From: an uncultured bacterium
Lineage (GTDB): Bacteria > CAIWAD01
Direction of reading: 5' to 3'
Assembly (NCBI GenBank): GCA_903910645.1
Contig: CAIWAD010000256.1
Coordinates: 1 to 64,000, forward strand
Length of the DNA stretch: 64,000 nucleotides
Under the pieces are notes generated by a model. It made no database searches and was not told the DNA's origin. It saw only the letters and a list, made by a program, of their open reading frames with translations. Both the position numbers and the translations under genes were made by a program. Positions 37,604 to 48,269 of the stretch are shown here, one piece after another; positions within the stretch are counted from its first letter, which is position 1, and every line of letters starts with the position of its first letter.

Positions 37604-40067
37604 CGTGTCCTCCAGGACTGCTTGTCCAGTGTCTTCTCTCTTCAACCATCAGCGCGGCCAGCTCTTCAGGAGCTTCCAGCGGCAAGGCGTGGCCAACCCC
37701 GGCAAGCAGGGCGCACTGTCCATGCGGTGTTCGCGACGCGCCGCGACGCACCACGGCGGCATAAGCGCTGTCCCGGGTGCCGGCAATCCACAACACAGGC
37801 ATGGACAACTCCTGCAGGCGCGGCCAGAAGTTCTCCTGCCGGGCCGGGCTCATGGAACGCAGCACCTGTGCCAACAGCCGGGCATCCCCGAGTGCGCGGC
37901 GCTCCAGCAGCCGGTGAAAGTCCAGCTTCTCCAATAGAGGCGCGAAGAGCGGCTGCGCGTACCAGACCTTCAAGAAGGCCGACAGACCCTGCTCCTCCAG
38001 CAAGCGGGCCCACTCCTCATCCACCTGGGATCTTGCCCTGCGCTGCGCCTCCCTTTCCAAACCAGGATTGGCACCCGCCAGCACCAGGCGCGACACGCGC
38101 TGGGGCGCTCTCAGCGCGGCGGCCAGGGCCAGGCGCCCTCCCATGGAATAGCCAACCAATTCCACCGCACCATCCACAGGAAGCTGGTCCAGCAGCCAGT
38201 CCACCCATTGGTCGGGACGCTGCGGAAGAGAATCCTGCCACTGGCCATGGCCGGGCAGTTGCAGAAACTCATCCTGCACCGAGTCCGTGCCCATCTTCAG
38301 CCTGGTGGCCAGCCAATCCTCTGGAGCGCCCAGGAAGCCATGCAGCCACAAGCGTCGCAAGGGCGGCACGGAGGGGGCGGGCTCCTCAAGCAGGCGCGCG
38401 TTGAGCTCCGCATGTCGACGGGGATGGTCATCCCCTGGAACGCGGCATTCCAGCAGCAAGGGTCGCGGCTTGTCCACAAAGGAGTCCAGCCCATCCTGCA
38501 GGTCCGCCGCCGTGGCGACAAGGCGGGCCTCCATGCCCAGGGCAAGGGCCACCGGAGCCAGCTCCACCTGGTGTTCATGGCGGGCCCAGGCATGGGGAGC
38601 GGCATCGCGCTGCAGGCGGAAGATGCCGCCGCCGCCATTGTTGATGACCACAATCAGCAAGGGGGGCTGGTTTTCCGCCACCATGGCCAGACTGCCCAAA
38701 TCGTGCAGCAGGCTCAAGTCCCCCACCAACAGGGCCGCGGGACGCCCCAGTCCCTGCTGGAAGCCCAGGGCTGTGGCCACCAGGCCGTCAATGCCGGACA
38801 GCCCGCGATTTGCCGCCACCCTTAGGTCGTGCTCCAGGGGTGGACGCCACTGGTCCACCAGACGGATGGGCAGGCTGTTGCCCGCCAGCAGGCCAAACTC
38901 TTCCGGCAGGCTGGCCATCAAGCGGCGCGCCACCATGGCCTCGCCAAAGGAATTCGCGGGACCCAGGACCTGCGCCTGCAAGCGTCCCACTTGGCGGGCG
39001 CCCGCACGGCAGGCTTCCAGCCAATCGGCCTCCCCAGCTGGAAGGGCCAGCTCGCCGCGCTCCAGCAACTCCACCACTTCCCGAGGAGTGCGCTGCCAGC
39101 GCTTCCATCCTGCGCCGAACCCGTCCTGGATGCCAGGGTGCGCGTCCACCACCAGACCGGGCCGCCCGCGCAGGATCTCCCCCACGCGCCGGGAGACCGG
39201 CCGCTTACCCAATTGCAGCACCGCGCCGCATCCCGCGAGCAGCGGCGCAAGGTCTTCACCATCCTTAAGCAGAGGCGGATCCCCTTCCCCCTGCATGCAC
39301 AGCCCGCTTCCACCGTCCGCCAGCAGGGGCCAGCCCAGCAGTCGGCTGATGCGGCGCGCCGCCTGACGATCCACCGCATGCGGGGCATCGCACATCCACA
39401 CCAGTCCGCGTGGGGCTCCCGCTTCCAACGCATCCCAACAGTGCCGCTCATCCTCGCGCAACGGATGCGTCGTCCTGCCTTCCATGGGCCGACTCTGGAT
39501 GCTGGAAGGGCCGGACTCCGCCCTCCAGGTGGCTGGCAACAGAGGTTCGGCGAAGGGCAGATTGATGTGCAGGGGGCCGCCTAGTTGCCGTGCCCGTCGC
39601 AGGGCCTTTCCCACCTCCGACCGGACCGTCTCCCCGTCCAACTGGTGGGCACAGGGCAGGGGCAGCTGCTCCAGCGCCAGTGGTGCGAAAGGGCCCACCT
39701 GATCCACCGTCTGGTTGGCGCCGCGCCCAATCTCCTCGGCGGGACGATCCGCCGTCAGCACCACCAGGGGAAGTCCGCTCTCCCGGGCCTCCGCCGTGGC
39801 CGGGAGCAGATTCAAGGCGGCGGTGCCGGAGGTGCACAGCACCAGCGCGCAGGACTTGTGCCCCGCCAGCGCGCGACCACGCATCCAGCCCACCGCCAGA
39901 AAAGCCGCCGCCCGCTCATCCACGCAGGACATGCCGCCCACCATGGGAAGCTCCTGGGCGGCCGCCAGCAGCGGCAGGTTGCGCGCTCCAGGCGCGTGGA
40001 CAATCCACTCCACGCCCTCTTCCACCAGGGTGCGCATGACGGAGCGGGCAGCATCCAGGCTGGTCAT
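37596..40067 (-). CDS. menD: MenD-MenH fusion: SEPHCHC synthase + SHCHC synthase (alpha/beta hydrolase)
   Basis: N-terminal MenD ([17 protein letters not shown]...[13 protein letters not shown]...[16 protein letters not shown]...GDLSLLHDL), continuous with C-terminal [13 protein letters not shown]...[18 protein letters not shown]...[14 protein letters not shown] hydrolase. Confidence 0.92.
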   Translation of the reverse strand: MTSLDAARSVMRTLVEEGVEWIVHAPGARNLPLLAAAQELPMVGGMSCVDERAAAFLAVGWMRGRALAGHKSCALVLCTSGTAALNLLPATAEARESGLPLVVLTADRPAEEIGRGANQTVDQVGPFAPLALEQLPLPCAHQLDGETVRSEVGKALRRARQLGGPLHINLPFAEPLLPATWRAESGPSSIQSRPMEGRTTHPLREDERHCWDALEAGAPRGLVWMCDAPHAVDRQAARRISRLLGWPLLADGGSGLCMQGEGDPPLLKDGEDLAPLLAGCGAVLQLGKRPVSRRVGEILRGRPGLVVDAHPGIQDGFGAGWKRWQRTPREVVELLERGELALPAGEADWLEACRAGARQVGRLQAQVLGPANSFGEAMVARRLMASLPEEFGLLAGNSLPIRLVDQWRPPLEHDLRVAANRGLSGIDGLVATALGFQQGLGRPAALLVGDLSLLHDLGSLAMVAENQPPLLIVVINNGGGGIFRLQRDAAPHAWARHEHQVELAPVALALGMEARLVATAADLQDGLDSFVDKPRPLLLECRVPGDDHPRRHAELNARLLEEPAPSVPPLRRLWLHGFLGAPEDWLATRLKMGTDSVQDEFLQLPGHGQWQDSLPQRPDQWVDWLLDQLPVDGAVELVGYSMGGRLALAAALRAPQRVSRLVLAGANPGLEREAQRRARSQVDEEWARLLEEQGLSAFLKVWYAQPLFAPLLEKLDFHRLLERRALGDARLLAQVLRSMSPARQENFWPRLQELSMPVLWIAGTRDSAYAAVVRRGASRTPHGQCALLAGVGHALPLEAPEELAALMVEERRHWTSSPGGHDE

Positions 40068-41380
40068 GGGCGCCTCCAGGCCTTGAGCAGGGTGTCCAGT
40101 TTTAAGGAGGTCTCCTGCCACTCATCATCGGCCACGCTGCCCGGCACCAAACCCGCGCCCGCCCACAGGCGCACATGGCCCCTGGATGCCAATGCCCCGC
40201 GAATGGCCACCCGGCACTGGCTTTCATTGGGCGCAAGAATGCCCAGCACGCCACCATAGAGGCCGCGTGCCTGCCCCTCGTTCCGCCGGATCCACTCCAG
40301 GGCGGTGGGCCGTGGCGCCCCGCACAAGGCCGGTGTGGGGTGAAGGGCCGCCAGCACATGAACATCGCCCTGGCCCTTGCGCAGACGGCCCTCAACCTGG
40401 CTCTGCAGATGCTGCACGCGCCCCAGCCGACGCAGACGGCGCGCGCCCACCCGAAGCTCGCCCTCGCACAAGGGAGCCAGCGTCTCCTTCAACCAATGAA
40501 CCACCACACCCTGCTCATGCTGCTCCTTGGCGCCATCCAGCAAGGCCCGGCCCAGCGCACGATCCTCCATCCTGCCGACTCCTCGCGGACGGGTGCCCGC
40601 CAGGGCCATGGTGCGCAGTCGAGATCCCCGGCGGGTGAAGAGCTCCTCCGGAGTGGCGCCCAGCAGCTGCGGCCCGCCCGGCCACGCCAGGAAATAGGGC
40701 CAACTCTCCGGCTCCGCCCTCCAAAGATCCTCCAACAGATCCAGCGCCGTGCAGGCCTCTGTCAGCGGCTGACGCATGCTGCGGGCCAGCACCACCTTGT
40801 CCATGGGGGGAACCGTGTGGCCCATGGCTTCCAGAGCCAGCGCTACCTGCGAACGCCACGCCGCCCTGGACACCAGTAGAGCCGGTCGCTGGTCCGGCAA
40901 GCGCACGGGGCAAGGCGGATGTTCCTGTTCAATGCCTTGCTGAAGGGCCTCCAGCAGGCGCAGGGTGGCCTGCCAACCTCCGCTCTCCCTGCGCCATCGC
41001 GCCACCAGCCCCTTCCCGCGCTTCCATTCCAGCTGGGGCGTCCAGCAGCGCACCTGGCCAAAGGAGCTCCAGGGCCTGCCGGGCAGCTGCGCCATGTCGA
41101 AGGGCAGGCTGATCCAGCGCTGAGGAAATGGTCCATCCTGGTCCAGGACGCGCAGGTCCCTGCCATCCTTGCGCCATGCCTGGCCAAGCCCCACGCGATC
41201 CGGCCCGAAGAGCGCACGCGCTGTGGATGCCGGCGCGGCGCGCAGCCAGGTCAAGGCCGATGGCGGGTCCGGCATTTCCTGGGCCACCTCGCCGTCGATG
41301 CTGCCCGGGTTTTCCAGGTTGCGCCGCAGATCCTGCAAGGCCTTGCGGCAAGTTCTCTGCCACGACAGGAAGGCGTTCAC
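40064..41380 (-). CDS. menF: isochorismate synthase (GTG start)
   Basis: Chorismate-binding motifs: PEELFTRRGSRLRTMALAGTRPRG, HPTPALCGAPR, GLYGGVLGIL; GTGA overlap with aroF stop. Confidence 0.9.
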   Translation of the reverse strand: MNAFLSWQRTCRKALQDLRRNLENPGSIDGEVAQEMPDPPSALTWLRAAPASTARALFGPDRVGLGQAWRKDGRDLRVLDQDGPFPQRWISLPFDMAQLPGRPWSSFGQVRCWTPQLEWKRGKGLVARWRRESGGWQATLRLLEALQQGIEQEHPPCPVRLPDQRPALLVSRAAWRSQVALALEAMGHTVPPMDKVVLARSMRQPLTEACTALDLLEDLWRAEPESWPYFLAWPGGPQLLGATPEELFTRRGSRLRTMALAGTRPRGVGRMEDRALGRALLDGAKEQHEQGVVVHWLKETLAPLCEGELRVGARRLRRLGRVQHLQSQVEGRLRKGQGDVHVLAALHPTPALCGAPRPTALEWIRRNEGQARGLYGGVLGILAPNESQCRVAIRGALASRGHVRLWAGAGLVPGSVADDEWQETSLKLDTLLKAWRRP

Positions 41381-42414
41381 AGGGCGTCCTGTCTTAGATG
41401 AAGGGAGAGGGCGCGGGCGCGGCCAGCCACCCGGGCAAAGGCTTCCAGTGTAAGGGCCTGCTCTGCGTCGCTGGCGCTGCGGCTGGGGGAGGGATGCACC
41501 TCCAACATCAGGGCATCAGCTCCCGCCGCCACGGCGGCCATGGCCACGGCGGGCACCAGGGCGGCCTGGCCGGTGGCGTGGGAGGGATCCGCCACCACGG
41601 GCAGGTGGCAGTGACCCTTCAGCCAGGGCAGCGCGTTCACATCAAAAGTGAAACGCGTGGCGGTCTCGAAGCTGCGGATGCCGCGCTCGCACAAGGCCAC
41701 CTGGGGATTGCCGTGGCTCATGACATACTCGGCGGCCAACACCGTCTCTTCCACAGTGCAACCGAAGCCGCGCTTGAGCAGCACAGGCAGGCCGCAGCGG
41801 CCCAGCTCCTTGAGTAGGGGAAGATTCTGGGCATTGCGGGACCCCACCTGGATCACATCGCAGCGTTCGCGCATGCGCGGAAGATCCCGCACATCCAGCA
41901 CCTCGCTGATCACCGCCAGGCCCGCCGCATCGGCCGCCTCACGCAGGAAATCCAGGCCCTTGTCGCCCAGGCCCTGGAACTGGTAGGGACTGGTGCGCGG
42001 CTTGTAGGCGCCCCCACGCAACCAGCCCGCCCCCGCCTCCGCCACGGCCATGGCGGTTTCCAGCATCTGCTGGCGGCTTTCCACGCTGCATGGGCCGGCG
42101 ATGAGCTGAAGCTCGCCACCACCCAGGCGATGTCCCTTTGCCTCCAGCACCGTATCGAAGGCCTGCCACGCCCTGCCCGCCAGCACAAAGCTGTCCCTTT
42201 GCTGGAACACACGGCGCACACCGGGCAGCTGCCAGGCGCGCAATTCATCCGCGCTCAGGGCCTGGGGCAGGGGAACACGCACGAGGGTGGCCCAGGAGGC
42301 CTCCACCTGTTGGCTCCACCACCCACAATCCTCCAGGCTCTTCCATAGCGCATGTCCCTGCGGAAGTGGCGCGTCCAGCTCCAACACCATCACCATGCCC
42401 TGTGCCCTGCTCAT
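41377..42414 (-). CDS. aroF: 3-deoxy-7-phosphoheptulonate synthase with N-terminal ferredoxin-like regulatory domain
   Basis: LIAGPCSVES, GGAYKPRTSPYQFQGLGDKGL, LLKRGFGCTVEE, VVADPSHATGQAALV. Confidence 0.93.
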   Translation of the reverse strand: MSRAQGMVMVLELDAPLPQGHALWKSLEDCGWWSQQVEASWATLVRVPLPQALSADELRAWQLPGVRRVFQQRDSFVLAGRAWQAFDTVLEAKGHRLGGGELQLIAGPCSVESRQQMLETAMAVAEAGAGWLRGGAYKPRTSPYQFQGLGDKGLDFLREAADAAGLAVISEVLDVRDLPRMRERCDVIQVGSRNAQNLPLLKELGRCGLPVLLKRGFGCTVEETVLAAEYVMSHGNPQVALCERGIRSFETATRFTFDVNALPWLKGHCHLPVVADPSHATGQAALVPAVAMAAVAAGADALMLEVHPSPSRSASDAEQALTLEAFARVAGRARALSLHLRQDAL

Positions 42415-43157
42415 GGACGAACTCCTTTGGAAAGGCCTGCGGGACGGGTTTGCATGCCGTCCAGTGTCAGGCACAGGAAATCCCGGATCAGTTCTTCGCG
42501 CTCAGTGTGGGAGGTGGAAGTCGCTCGAGGCCCGGTGGCGGAAGGCTCCTCCCCGGACGATGGAGGATTTTGGCCGCAGGCCAGCAGATTTTCCAGCTGA
42601 AGATTCAGCAGGAAGGCCATGCGTTGGGCGGGCAGGTCGCTGCGCAGCTCTCCTTGGGCCTGTCCTTCCGTGATCAATTCCTCCAGGAAGTCCCGGCTGC
42701 GGCGTCGCAGGGCCTCCGCCCGGCATTCCCCACCTGGAGCGCTGCCCCGCTGGAGCAGGCTGAAGTAGATGCGCGCCAGCAAAGGGTGCTGGTCAATGAA
42801 CGCGAAGCCCGCTCTCACCAGGGCTTCCAGGCGCCGGGAGAAAGGTTGGTCGCGGCTGCTGTCCCGCAAGTGGCGCAGATCCTGGCGGATGCGCCCGGCG
42901 GCACGGTCCACCACCGCCTGGAAGAGCCCGGCCTTGCTGCGGAAATAGGTGAAGAGACTGCCTTTGCTGATGCCCGCCCGGCGCACCAGCGTATTCATGG
43001 ACGCCGCGTCATAGCCGTGCTCGGCGAACTCCTCCACTGCGGCGTGGAAAACCTGATCCTGCTTCTCCACCGCCAGGGATTGCCACAAGGCCGTCCCCGT
43101 GGGAAGCGCATCCTCTGTCGCATCCATTTGCTTTGAAATGAGGGAAGCTGGCGCCAT
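42411..43157 (-). CDS. TetR family transcriptional regulator
   Basis: N-terminal HTH: QVFHAAVEEFAEHGYDAASMNTLVRRAGISKGSLFTYFRSKAGLFQAVV. Confidence 0.92.
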   Translation of the reverse strand: MAPASLISKQMDATEDALPTGTALWQSLAVEKQDQVFHAAVEEFAEHGYDAASMNTLVRRAGISKGSLFTYFRSKAGLFQAVVDRAAGRIRQDLRHLRDSSRDQPFSRRLEALVRAGFAFIDQHPLLARIYFSLLQRGSAPGGECRAEALRRRSRDFLEELITEGQAQGELRSDLPAQRMAFLLNLQLENLLACGQNPPSSGEEPSATGPRATSTSHTEREELIRDFLCLTLDGMQTRPAGLSKGVRP

Positions 43158-43167
43158 GCATCTCCTT

Positions 43168-43197
43168 TGACCAGTCGGTCATTGACCACTTGGTCAA
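43168..43197. promoter_or_regulatory. two adjacent palindromes, putative TetR operator
   Basis: TGACC-AGTC-GGTCA immediately followed by TTGACCA-CT-TGGTCAA (both arms perfect), 11-40 bp upstream of the TetR ATG. Confidence 0.65.
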
Positions 43198-43252
43198 TGT
43201 AGGGAGAGCACGGTCGCCAGCCAAGTCAGGCGGCCTGGGCAGCGGAGAAGCG

Positions 43253-45226
43253 CTACTTCACCCAGGTGAAGGGGTGAGCGGCAGCGCTTCCATCATCCAC
43301 GGAGAGCAGATAGGTGCCCGTGGCAAGACCCTCCAGGGGCAGTCCCGCTCTGCCAGCGTGGACCGGGGCCTGGGCCACCTGTCTGCCCAGCAGGTCATGG
43401 ATGCGCACCACGCGGGCCGACTTGGCGGGAAGCTCCACCAGCAAGCGCGTCCCCTGCCGTCGCATCAGCGGCGCACTCGTGCCCGCATCCAGCAGGGGGC
43501 TTTCGCCCGCTGGGCCGTTAGGAAAGCTGGCCAGGGCGGGAAGTGGCCAATCGCCCCAGCCGGCATCCCCCAGAATGCGCAGACTGTCCCGCTCAAAGCT
43601 GATGCGCCCCGTCACGGGCAGGCGCAGACTCCATTCCTCATGCTGGGGAAGATTGTCCACCAGGCGCCACTGGCCAAGTCGGCCCGTGGCGCTCAAGGCC
43701 AGCACACGATCCGCGCCACGCTGGCAGAGCCAACGGGCTTCCTGCCCTTCCAGCTCGCAGCCAGTGCTCTCCCATTGTCCCTGGCGACGGGTCCAGGCCT
43801 TCAAGCCACCCTGTGTGGCCAACAGGAGACGATCCTCCGCCAGCAGCATGTCCTGCAGGCCTTCGGGCGCCGGACTGCCCATTTCCAGACGAGGCAGCCA
43901 GGGGCGCGTCAGATCCACCCAATGCACCTGCCCCTCCGCCAGCGCGGCGGCGCCCAGTGGCGAGGTGCGCAGCTCCTCCACATCCGGGAGCGGAAGGGTG
44001 GCCTGCAGCCAGGGATCCTCTTCACTGGTCCAGAAGACACGCAGGGAATCCCCGCCCGCCACCAGCAGATAGTCCTCCAGCAGGGCGCCCGCCCGCTCGC
44101 AGGGTCCGGCCCATCCTCCAATGTGAGCTCCGCCCTCACTGAACACTTTCAATCCTTCGCCGTGCTGGAGCCAGGGACCGGCGCCGCCCCGCCACAGGGA
44201 AAGCGCGGCGGAATGCAATCCCCTATCCGACCATTGTCCCTGGCCTCCCTGCCAGAGTTGGCCGTTCTCTTCCAGACACCAGTCTCCTCCCTGGCGCACC
44301 AGCCGGGCTCGCAGCGTGCGAGGACGCGTCGCCCTGCCGGAAAGGATCCACACTCCGCCGGCCTCTGTCCACCACTGGCGTTCCTGGGCGCTTTCGCACA
44401 GCAAGGTGCCATCGCCCGCCGGCAGCCAGCTCTCCGCCCGACCTTCAGAACAGGTTAGGGCAAGGGCACGCGCCTCCGGCTCTTCTTTCAGCCAGCGCCA
44501 CCACGCCCCCGACTCCTCCTGCAGCCATAGTGTTTTCCCCAGCGACAACAGACGGCGAAAGCTTCGTTCCGGCAAAGGGCCGCCGTGCATGGCCTCCGGT
44601 TCAAGGCAAGCCGCCCGCTGGGACTGCTCCAGCCAGTTCGCCCTGCCGTGGTTGTCCAGGTAGAGAAGGCCGCCCTGCCAGGGTGCCCACTCTTCCACCC
44701 CAGCGGGCAAATGGCCCAGGCCAATCATGCTGCCTGGCCGCAGGCGAAGCAAGCGCCGGCCATCCTGAAGCAGGCAGTGGCCATCGCCCGCCCGCAGTTC
44801 AAGAGTTCCCGCACCGCCATGGTGGGCCATGCGGCACCTGGCCTCAGGCGACTCCGTCCCGTGCAGGCGCACCAGGGTCAAGCCTTCATCGTCCAGTAGC
44901 CACACGGCCCCGTCCGCTTCAACGGCCGCGCCACGCAGGGTGTGGCCAAGGCTCCACACATCACGGCCCTCTGCTCCAAGACGACGCAAACTGCCCGAGG
45001 CCAGCACGGCCCACCATGCCCCCTCATTCTCCACCACTGAAAGCACTCCCTCGGGCAGGCCTTCCTCAAAGGACTGGGCGCTGGGGCCCCTTTCCAGCCA
45101 CACATGGTGGGCACCCCAGGCCGCGCGGCCCTCCTTTTCCACGCGGGCCTCCAGCCAGGGTTCAGTGAAATGCAGGGCCGCGGTGGCGCGCAGCGCCAGG
45201 GCCAGCAGCAGCAAGAGCGTCTTCAT
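43253..45226 (-). CDS. secreted protein with C-terminal T9SS type A-like sorting domain; possible beta-propeller body
   Basis: Signal peptide MKTLLLLLALALRATA; Trp-rich repeats; C-terminus RIHDLLGRQVAQAPVHAGRAGLPLEGLATGTYLLSVDDG. Confidence 0.65.
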   Translation of the reverse strand: MKTLLLLLALALRATAALHFTEPWLEARVEKEGRAAWGAHHVWLERGPSAQSFEEGLPEGVLSVVENEGAWWAVLASGSLRRLGAEGRDVWSLGHTLRGAAVEADGAVWLLDDEGLTLVRLHGTESPEARCRMAHHGGAGTLELRAGDGHCLLQDGRRLLRLRPGSMIGLGHLPAGVEEWAPWQGGLLYLDNHGRANWLEQSQRAACLEPEAMHGGPLPERSFRRLLSLGKTLWLQEESGAWWRWLKEEPEARALALTCSEGRAESWLPAGDGTLLCESAQERQWWTEAGGVWILSGRATRPRTLRARLVRQGGDWCLEENGQLWQGGQGQWSDRGLHSAALSLWRGGAGPWLQHGEGLKVFSEGGAHIGGWAGPCERAGALLEDYLLVAGGDSLRVFWTSEEDPWLQATLPLPDVEELRTSPLGAAALAEGQVHWVDLTRPWLPRLEMGSPAPEGLQDMLLAEDRLLLATQGGLKAWTRRQGQWESTGCELEGQEARWLCQRGADRVLALSATGRLGQWRLVDNLPQHEEWSLRLPVTGRISFERDSLRILGDAGWGDWPLPALASFPNGPAGESPLLDAGTSAPLMRRQGTRLLVELPAKSARVVRIHDLLGRQVAQAPVHAGRAGLPLEGLATGTYLLSVDDGSAAAHPFTWVK

Positions 45227-45295
45227 GCTTGGCTCCTCTATTGATGGGTGATGAGGCGGAGTCCGTTCGGGAGGAACCCTTGGCAGGGGATGGTG

Positions 45296-47782
45296 TCAGG
45301 ATGGCGGAGCGCGGCCCGCCGCTTTGGCATGCACCAGGCGCGGCCGGGGCCAGGCACGGCGGGGCCCGGGCTTCCCGTCCAGGGGAAGCCAGCGCCATCC
45401 ATCCTGGTCGCTGCGGTGCAGGCGCATGCCCAGCGCATCCACCAAGGCCAGCACCTCGTTGTGAGGATGGCCGTAACGATTTCCTTTGCCGCAGGAGATC
45501 CAGGCCTCCCTGGCCCCTGCCCGCGCCAGGAATGCCGGCGATGAGCTTCCCCGGGATCCATGATGGCCCAGTTTGATCCAACGGGCGGCAAGAAAGGGCC
45601 CCCAGGCCGCCAGCCAGGCTTCCTGGTGGTGTCCCGCATCGCCAGTGAGCAGAATGGCGCCCTGGGGACTTTCCACACGGATCACCACGCTGCGCTCATT
45701 GCCTTCCACACCGGGAGAGGGTGCGGATGGCCCCAGCACACGCACACGCCAGCCTTGTTCCGCCTGCAGGAGCAGGCCCGGACGCGCCTCCACCCGGGGA
45801 GGGCCTGCCTTGTCCAGCCAATGGCGCAAGCGGTCCTGGGGCGGATTCCTTTTCCATTCGCCATTCCACAAGAGGGAACAAACCGCCTGCGCCCGCAGAA
45901 ATCCCATGGCCCCACCCAGGTGGTCCTGATCCGGATGGGTCAGCACCATCCAGTGTGGCGCCTCGGGCAGCAGTCGCGCGCAAGCCTGGGACAAACGGGC
46001 TCCGCGCTGGCCCTCGCCACGGGGATCCTCCCAACCGGCATCCACCAGGACGCCTTTGCCAGAGGGGCTGCAAAGCAGGATGGCATCCCCCTGTCCGGCA
46101 TTGAACAGGCATAGCCAGGATTGGGGCGTGGCCAGCCGCGGCAACAAGTCGGCCGCCGCCACCAGGCCCAATAGCGCCAGAGTCACACGCAGAAGCCGGG
46201 CGCGCTGTTGCATGGGCAGAAGAAGCAGGGCGCAGGACAGCGCCAGCAATGCCAGCTGAAGCGGGTGGCAATCCCACTCCAGGGACAGCATGGGCATGTG
46301 CGCGGCGCACCAGGTGATGGTGTGCGCCAGTGCTCCGCACAATGCCCCCAGCGGCTCAAAAGGAAGGGGAAGCACCAGGTGGAGAAAGGCCGCCACCGTA
46401 AGCACGCTGGACAAGGGAACGGCCACCACATTCAACAGGATGCCGCCTAGAGGCACCTTGCCGAAGAATGCAAGCAGGACGGCCACTGTGCCAAGCTGGG
46501 CCACCACACTGATGCGCAGGGCTTCGGCCATGGCCCGCCAGACCGCAGCCAGGGCGGCCCTGATTTGGAAAGTCCTGGTTGCTGGTGCGGTTTCCTTCTG
46601 TGTGTTCATGCCCAGCAGCAGGGCTGCCACGGCGCCGCAGGAGAGCAGAAAGCCCGGGTGTCCAAGCTCGGCGGGATCCCGCCACAACAGCAGGGATGCC
46701 ACAAGGGCCAACGCGCCAAGGCCTGTCTGCGGCCGCTCCAGGCCACGCCCGATCACCAACACCAGGGCCATGCCCACGGCGCGCTTCACCGACACCTGCC
46801 ACCCGGCCAGGGGCACATAAAGCAGGAGCAGAAGAACCAGAAGGCCGTCGCGCCACGCCCGGCGCAGGGGCAAGGGAGCCAGTACCTGCGTCAAAGCCAG
46901 TGCGAGCACGCCAGTATTCAGGCCGCTCACCGCCAGCAGATGGGCCAGTCCGGCGTCTTGCCACAGCTTCACTTCATCCGCCGGCAGCAGCTCTTGCCCG
47001 CCCAACAGGATGGCCACCATCCAGGGTCCGCCTTCGCCCGACCCTTCAAGCAAGCGCCGGGCACACCAGGAGCGCAGCGCGTCCACTCCTTCCACAACGC
47101 ACGAAGGGGCAGGGGCGGCCGGACCAATCGGCAGTGCTCTCAGCGCCAGGGTGTCCAGACGCAGGCGCCCCACCTTTCCCCGCTGCCAGGCCAGCAGTCG
47201 GGGCGATGGCATGTAAGGTCCCAGGGCGGTGGCGGCCTGCTCCAGAATCAGACTGTCGCCCTTCCGTGGAAGGAGCAGGTGCCAGCGGTCCCGCTCCCAA
47301 GCAGGAGCACGGCGCCGGTGGGGCCACAAATCCAGCCGCCCGGGCAAGGGATGCCAACCCTCTGCGTTGTGCCACCAACCGTGCGCCAGGATTGCCGGAG
47401 CGGCCATGGCATCCGTGTCTCCAGGGCGCAAAGCCTCGCCCAAACCCTCCAGTCCGGTGGCCGCTAGCTCCAGCTCTTTCACCAGCAGGGCATCCATGCG
47501 TGGCGGCGCCTTTCCCCAGGGATGGGGAAGGGCTGGACTGGGGGCGTCCGCCCCACCCGGCCCTTGCGCCAACAGCAAGAGGAGTGCTCCACCCAGCACC
47601 AGTCGCATGGTGCCCAGGCTGCGGCGGGCGTTGGGCCAGGCCAGCAGGCCCAGGGCAAGCGGCAGCCAGTGGATGCCCAATGGTGGCAGCAGACGCCAGG
47701 CCAGCGCACCCGTCAGGCTGCTGGCCAACAGCGTGGCGTGAAGGGGATGCAGCAGCTCTCCCCTGGGGCGTTCACCAGACAT
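45296..47782 (-). CDS. comEC: ComEC/Rec2 family DNA uptake protein
   Basis: Competence TM domain (LAVSGLNTGVLALAL) and C-terminal metallo-beta-lactamase domain (LTHPDQDHLGGAMGFL, LLTGDAG, KLGHHGSRGSSSPAFL). Confidence 0.88.
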   Translation of the reverse strand: MSGERPRGELLHPLHATLLASSLTGALAWRLLPPLGIHWLPLALGLLAWPNARRSLGTMRLVLGGALLLLLAQGPGGADAPSPALPHPWGKAPPRMDALLVKELELAATGLEGLGEALRPGDTDAMAAPAILAHGWWHNAEGWHPLPGRLDLWPHRRRAPAWERDRWHLLLPRKGDSLILEQAATALGPYMPSPRLLAWQRGKVGRLRLDTLALRALPIGPAAPAPSCVVEGVDALRSWCARRLLEGSGEGGPWMVAILLGGQELLPADEVKLWQDAGLAHLLAVSGLNTGVLALALTQVLAPLPLRRAWRDGLLVLLLLLYVPLAGWQVSVKRAVGMALVLVIGRGLERPQTGLGALALVASLLLWRDPAELGHPGFLLSCGAVAALLLGMNTQKETAPATRTFQIRAALAAVWRAMAEALRISVVAQLGTVAVLLAFFGKVPLGGILLNVVAVPLSSVLTVAAFLHLVLPLPFEPLGALCGALAHTITWCAAHMPMLSLEWDCHPLQLALLALSCALLLLPMQQRARLLRVTLALLGLVAAADLLPRLATPQSWLCLFNAGQGDAILLCSPSGKGVLVDAGWEDPRGEGQRGARLSQACARLLPEAPHWMVLTHPDQDHLGGAMGFLRAQAVCSLLWNGEWKRNPPQDRLRHWLDKAGPPRVEARPGLLLQAEQGWRVRVLGPSAPSPGVEGNERSVVIRVESPQGAILLTGDAGHHQEAWLAAWGPFLAARWIKLGHHGSRGSSSPAFLARAGAREAWISCGKGNRYGHPHNEVLALVDALGMRLHRSDQDGWRWLPLDGKPGPRRAWPRPRLVHAKAAGRAPPS

Positions 47783-48209
47783 CAGGTCCGCCCGCCCATT
47801 GCATTTCCGGCGGCAGGAGATCCTCAACCAGTTGAAAGCGCGGACCTGCCGGGCCCAGGCTGACCAGCAGCGCATCCACCTGACAGCGCTGCTGGCCCTG
47901 GTCCTCCCTGGGATAGCCGGCCACCAGGGCCGTGCGCAGCAAAAGCTGCAGCTTGCGTTCATCCACCCGCTGAAGCAGCAGGTCCGGGCCGGAGCGCCCG
48001 CATTTCACCTCCACGATATGCAGCATGTCCCCGCGCTGGACCAGCAGATCCACTTCACCTTCCTGGCGTCGACGCAGGTTGCGTTCCAGCACCTGGTAGC
48101 CGCAGCGCTTCATCCAGTCCACCGCCAGATCCTCGCCACGCTGGCCGCGCACCCTTCCCAGCGTGCTTGCATCGCCAATGGGGAGCTCGTGTTGCCTGTT
48201 CGCACCCAT
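47772..48209 (-). CDS. YraN/UPF0102 family endonuclease-like protein
   Basis: GQRGEDLAVDWMKRCGYQVLERNLRRRQEGEVDLLVQRGDMLHIVEVK. Confidence 0.9.
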   Translation of the reverse strand: MGANRQHELPIGDASTLGRVRGQRGEDLAVDWMKRCGYQVLERNLRRRQEGEVDLLVQRGDMLHIVEVKCGRSGPDLLLQRVDERKLQLLLRTALVAGYPREDQGQQRCQVDALLVSLGPAGPRFQLVEDLLPPEMQWAGGPDVW

Positions 48210-48269
48210 GCCGGACCTCCTGTTGGAAGGCCTGCAACGCCACCCATGGGCGCAGGGTTGCCCCAAATG

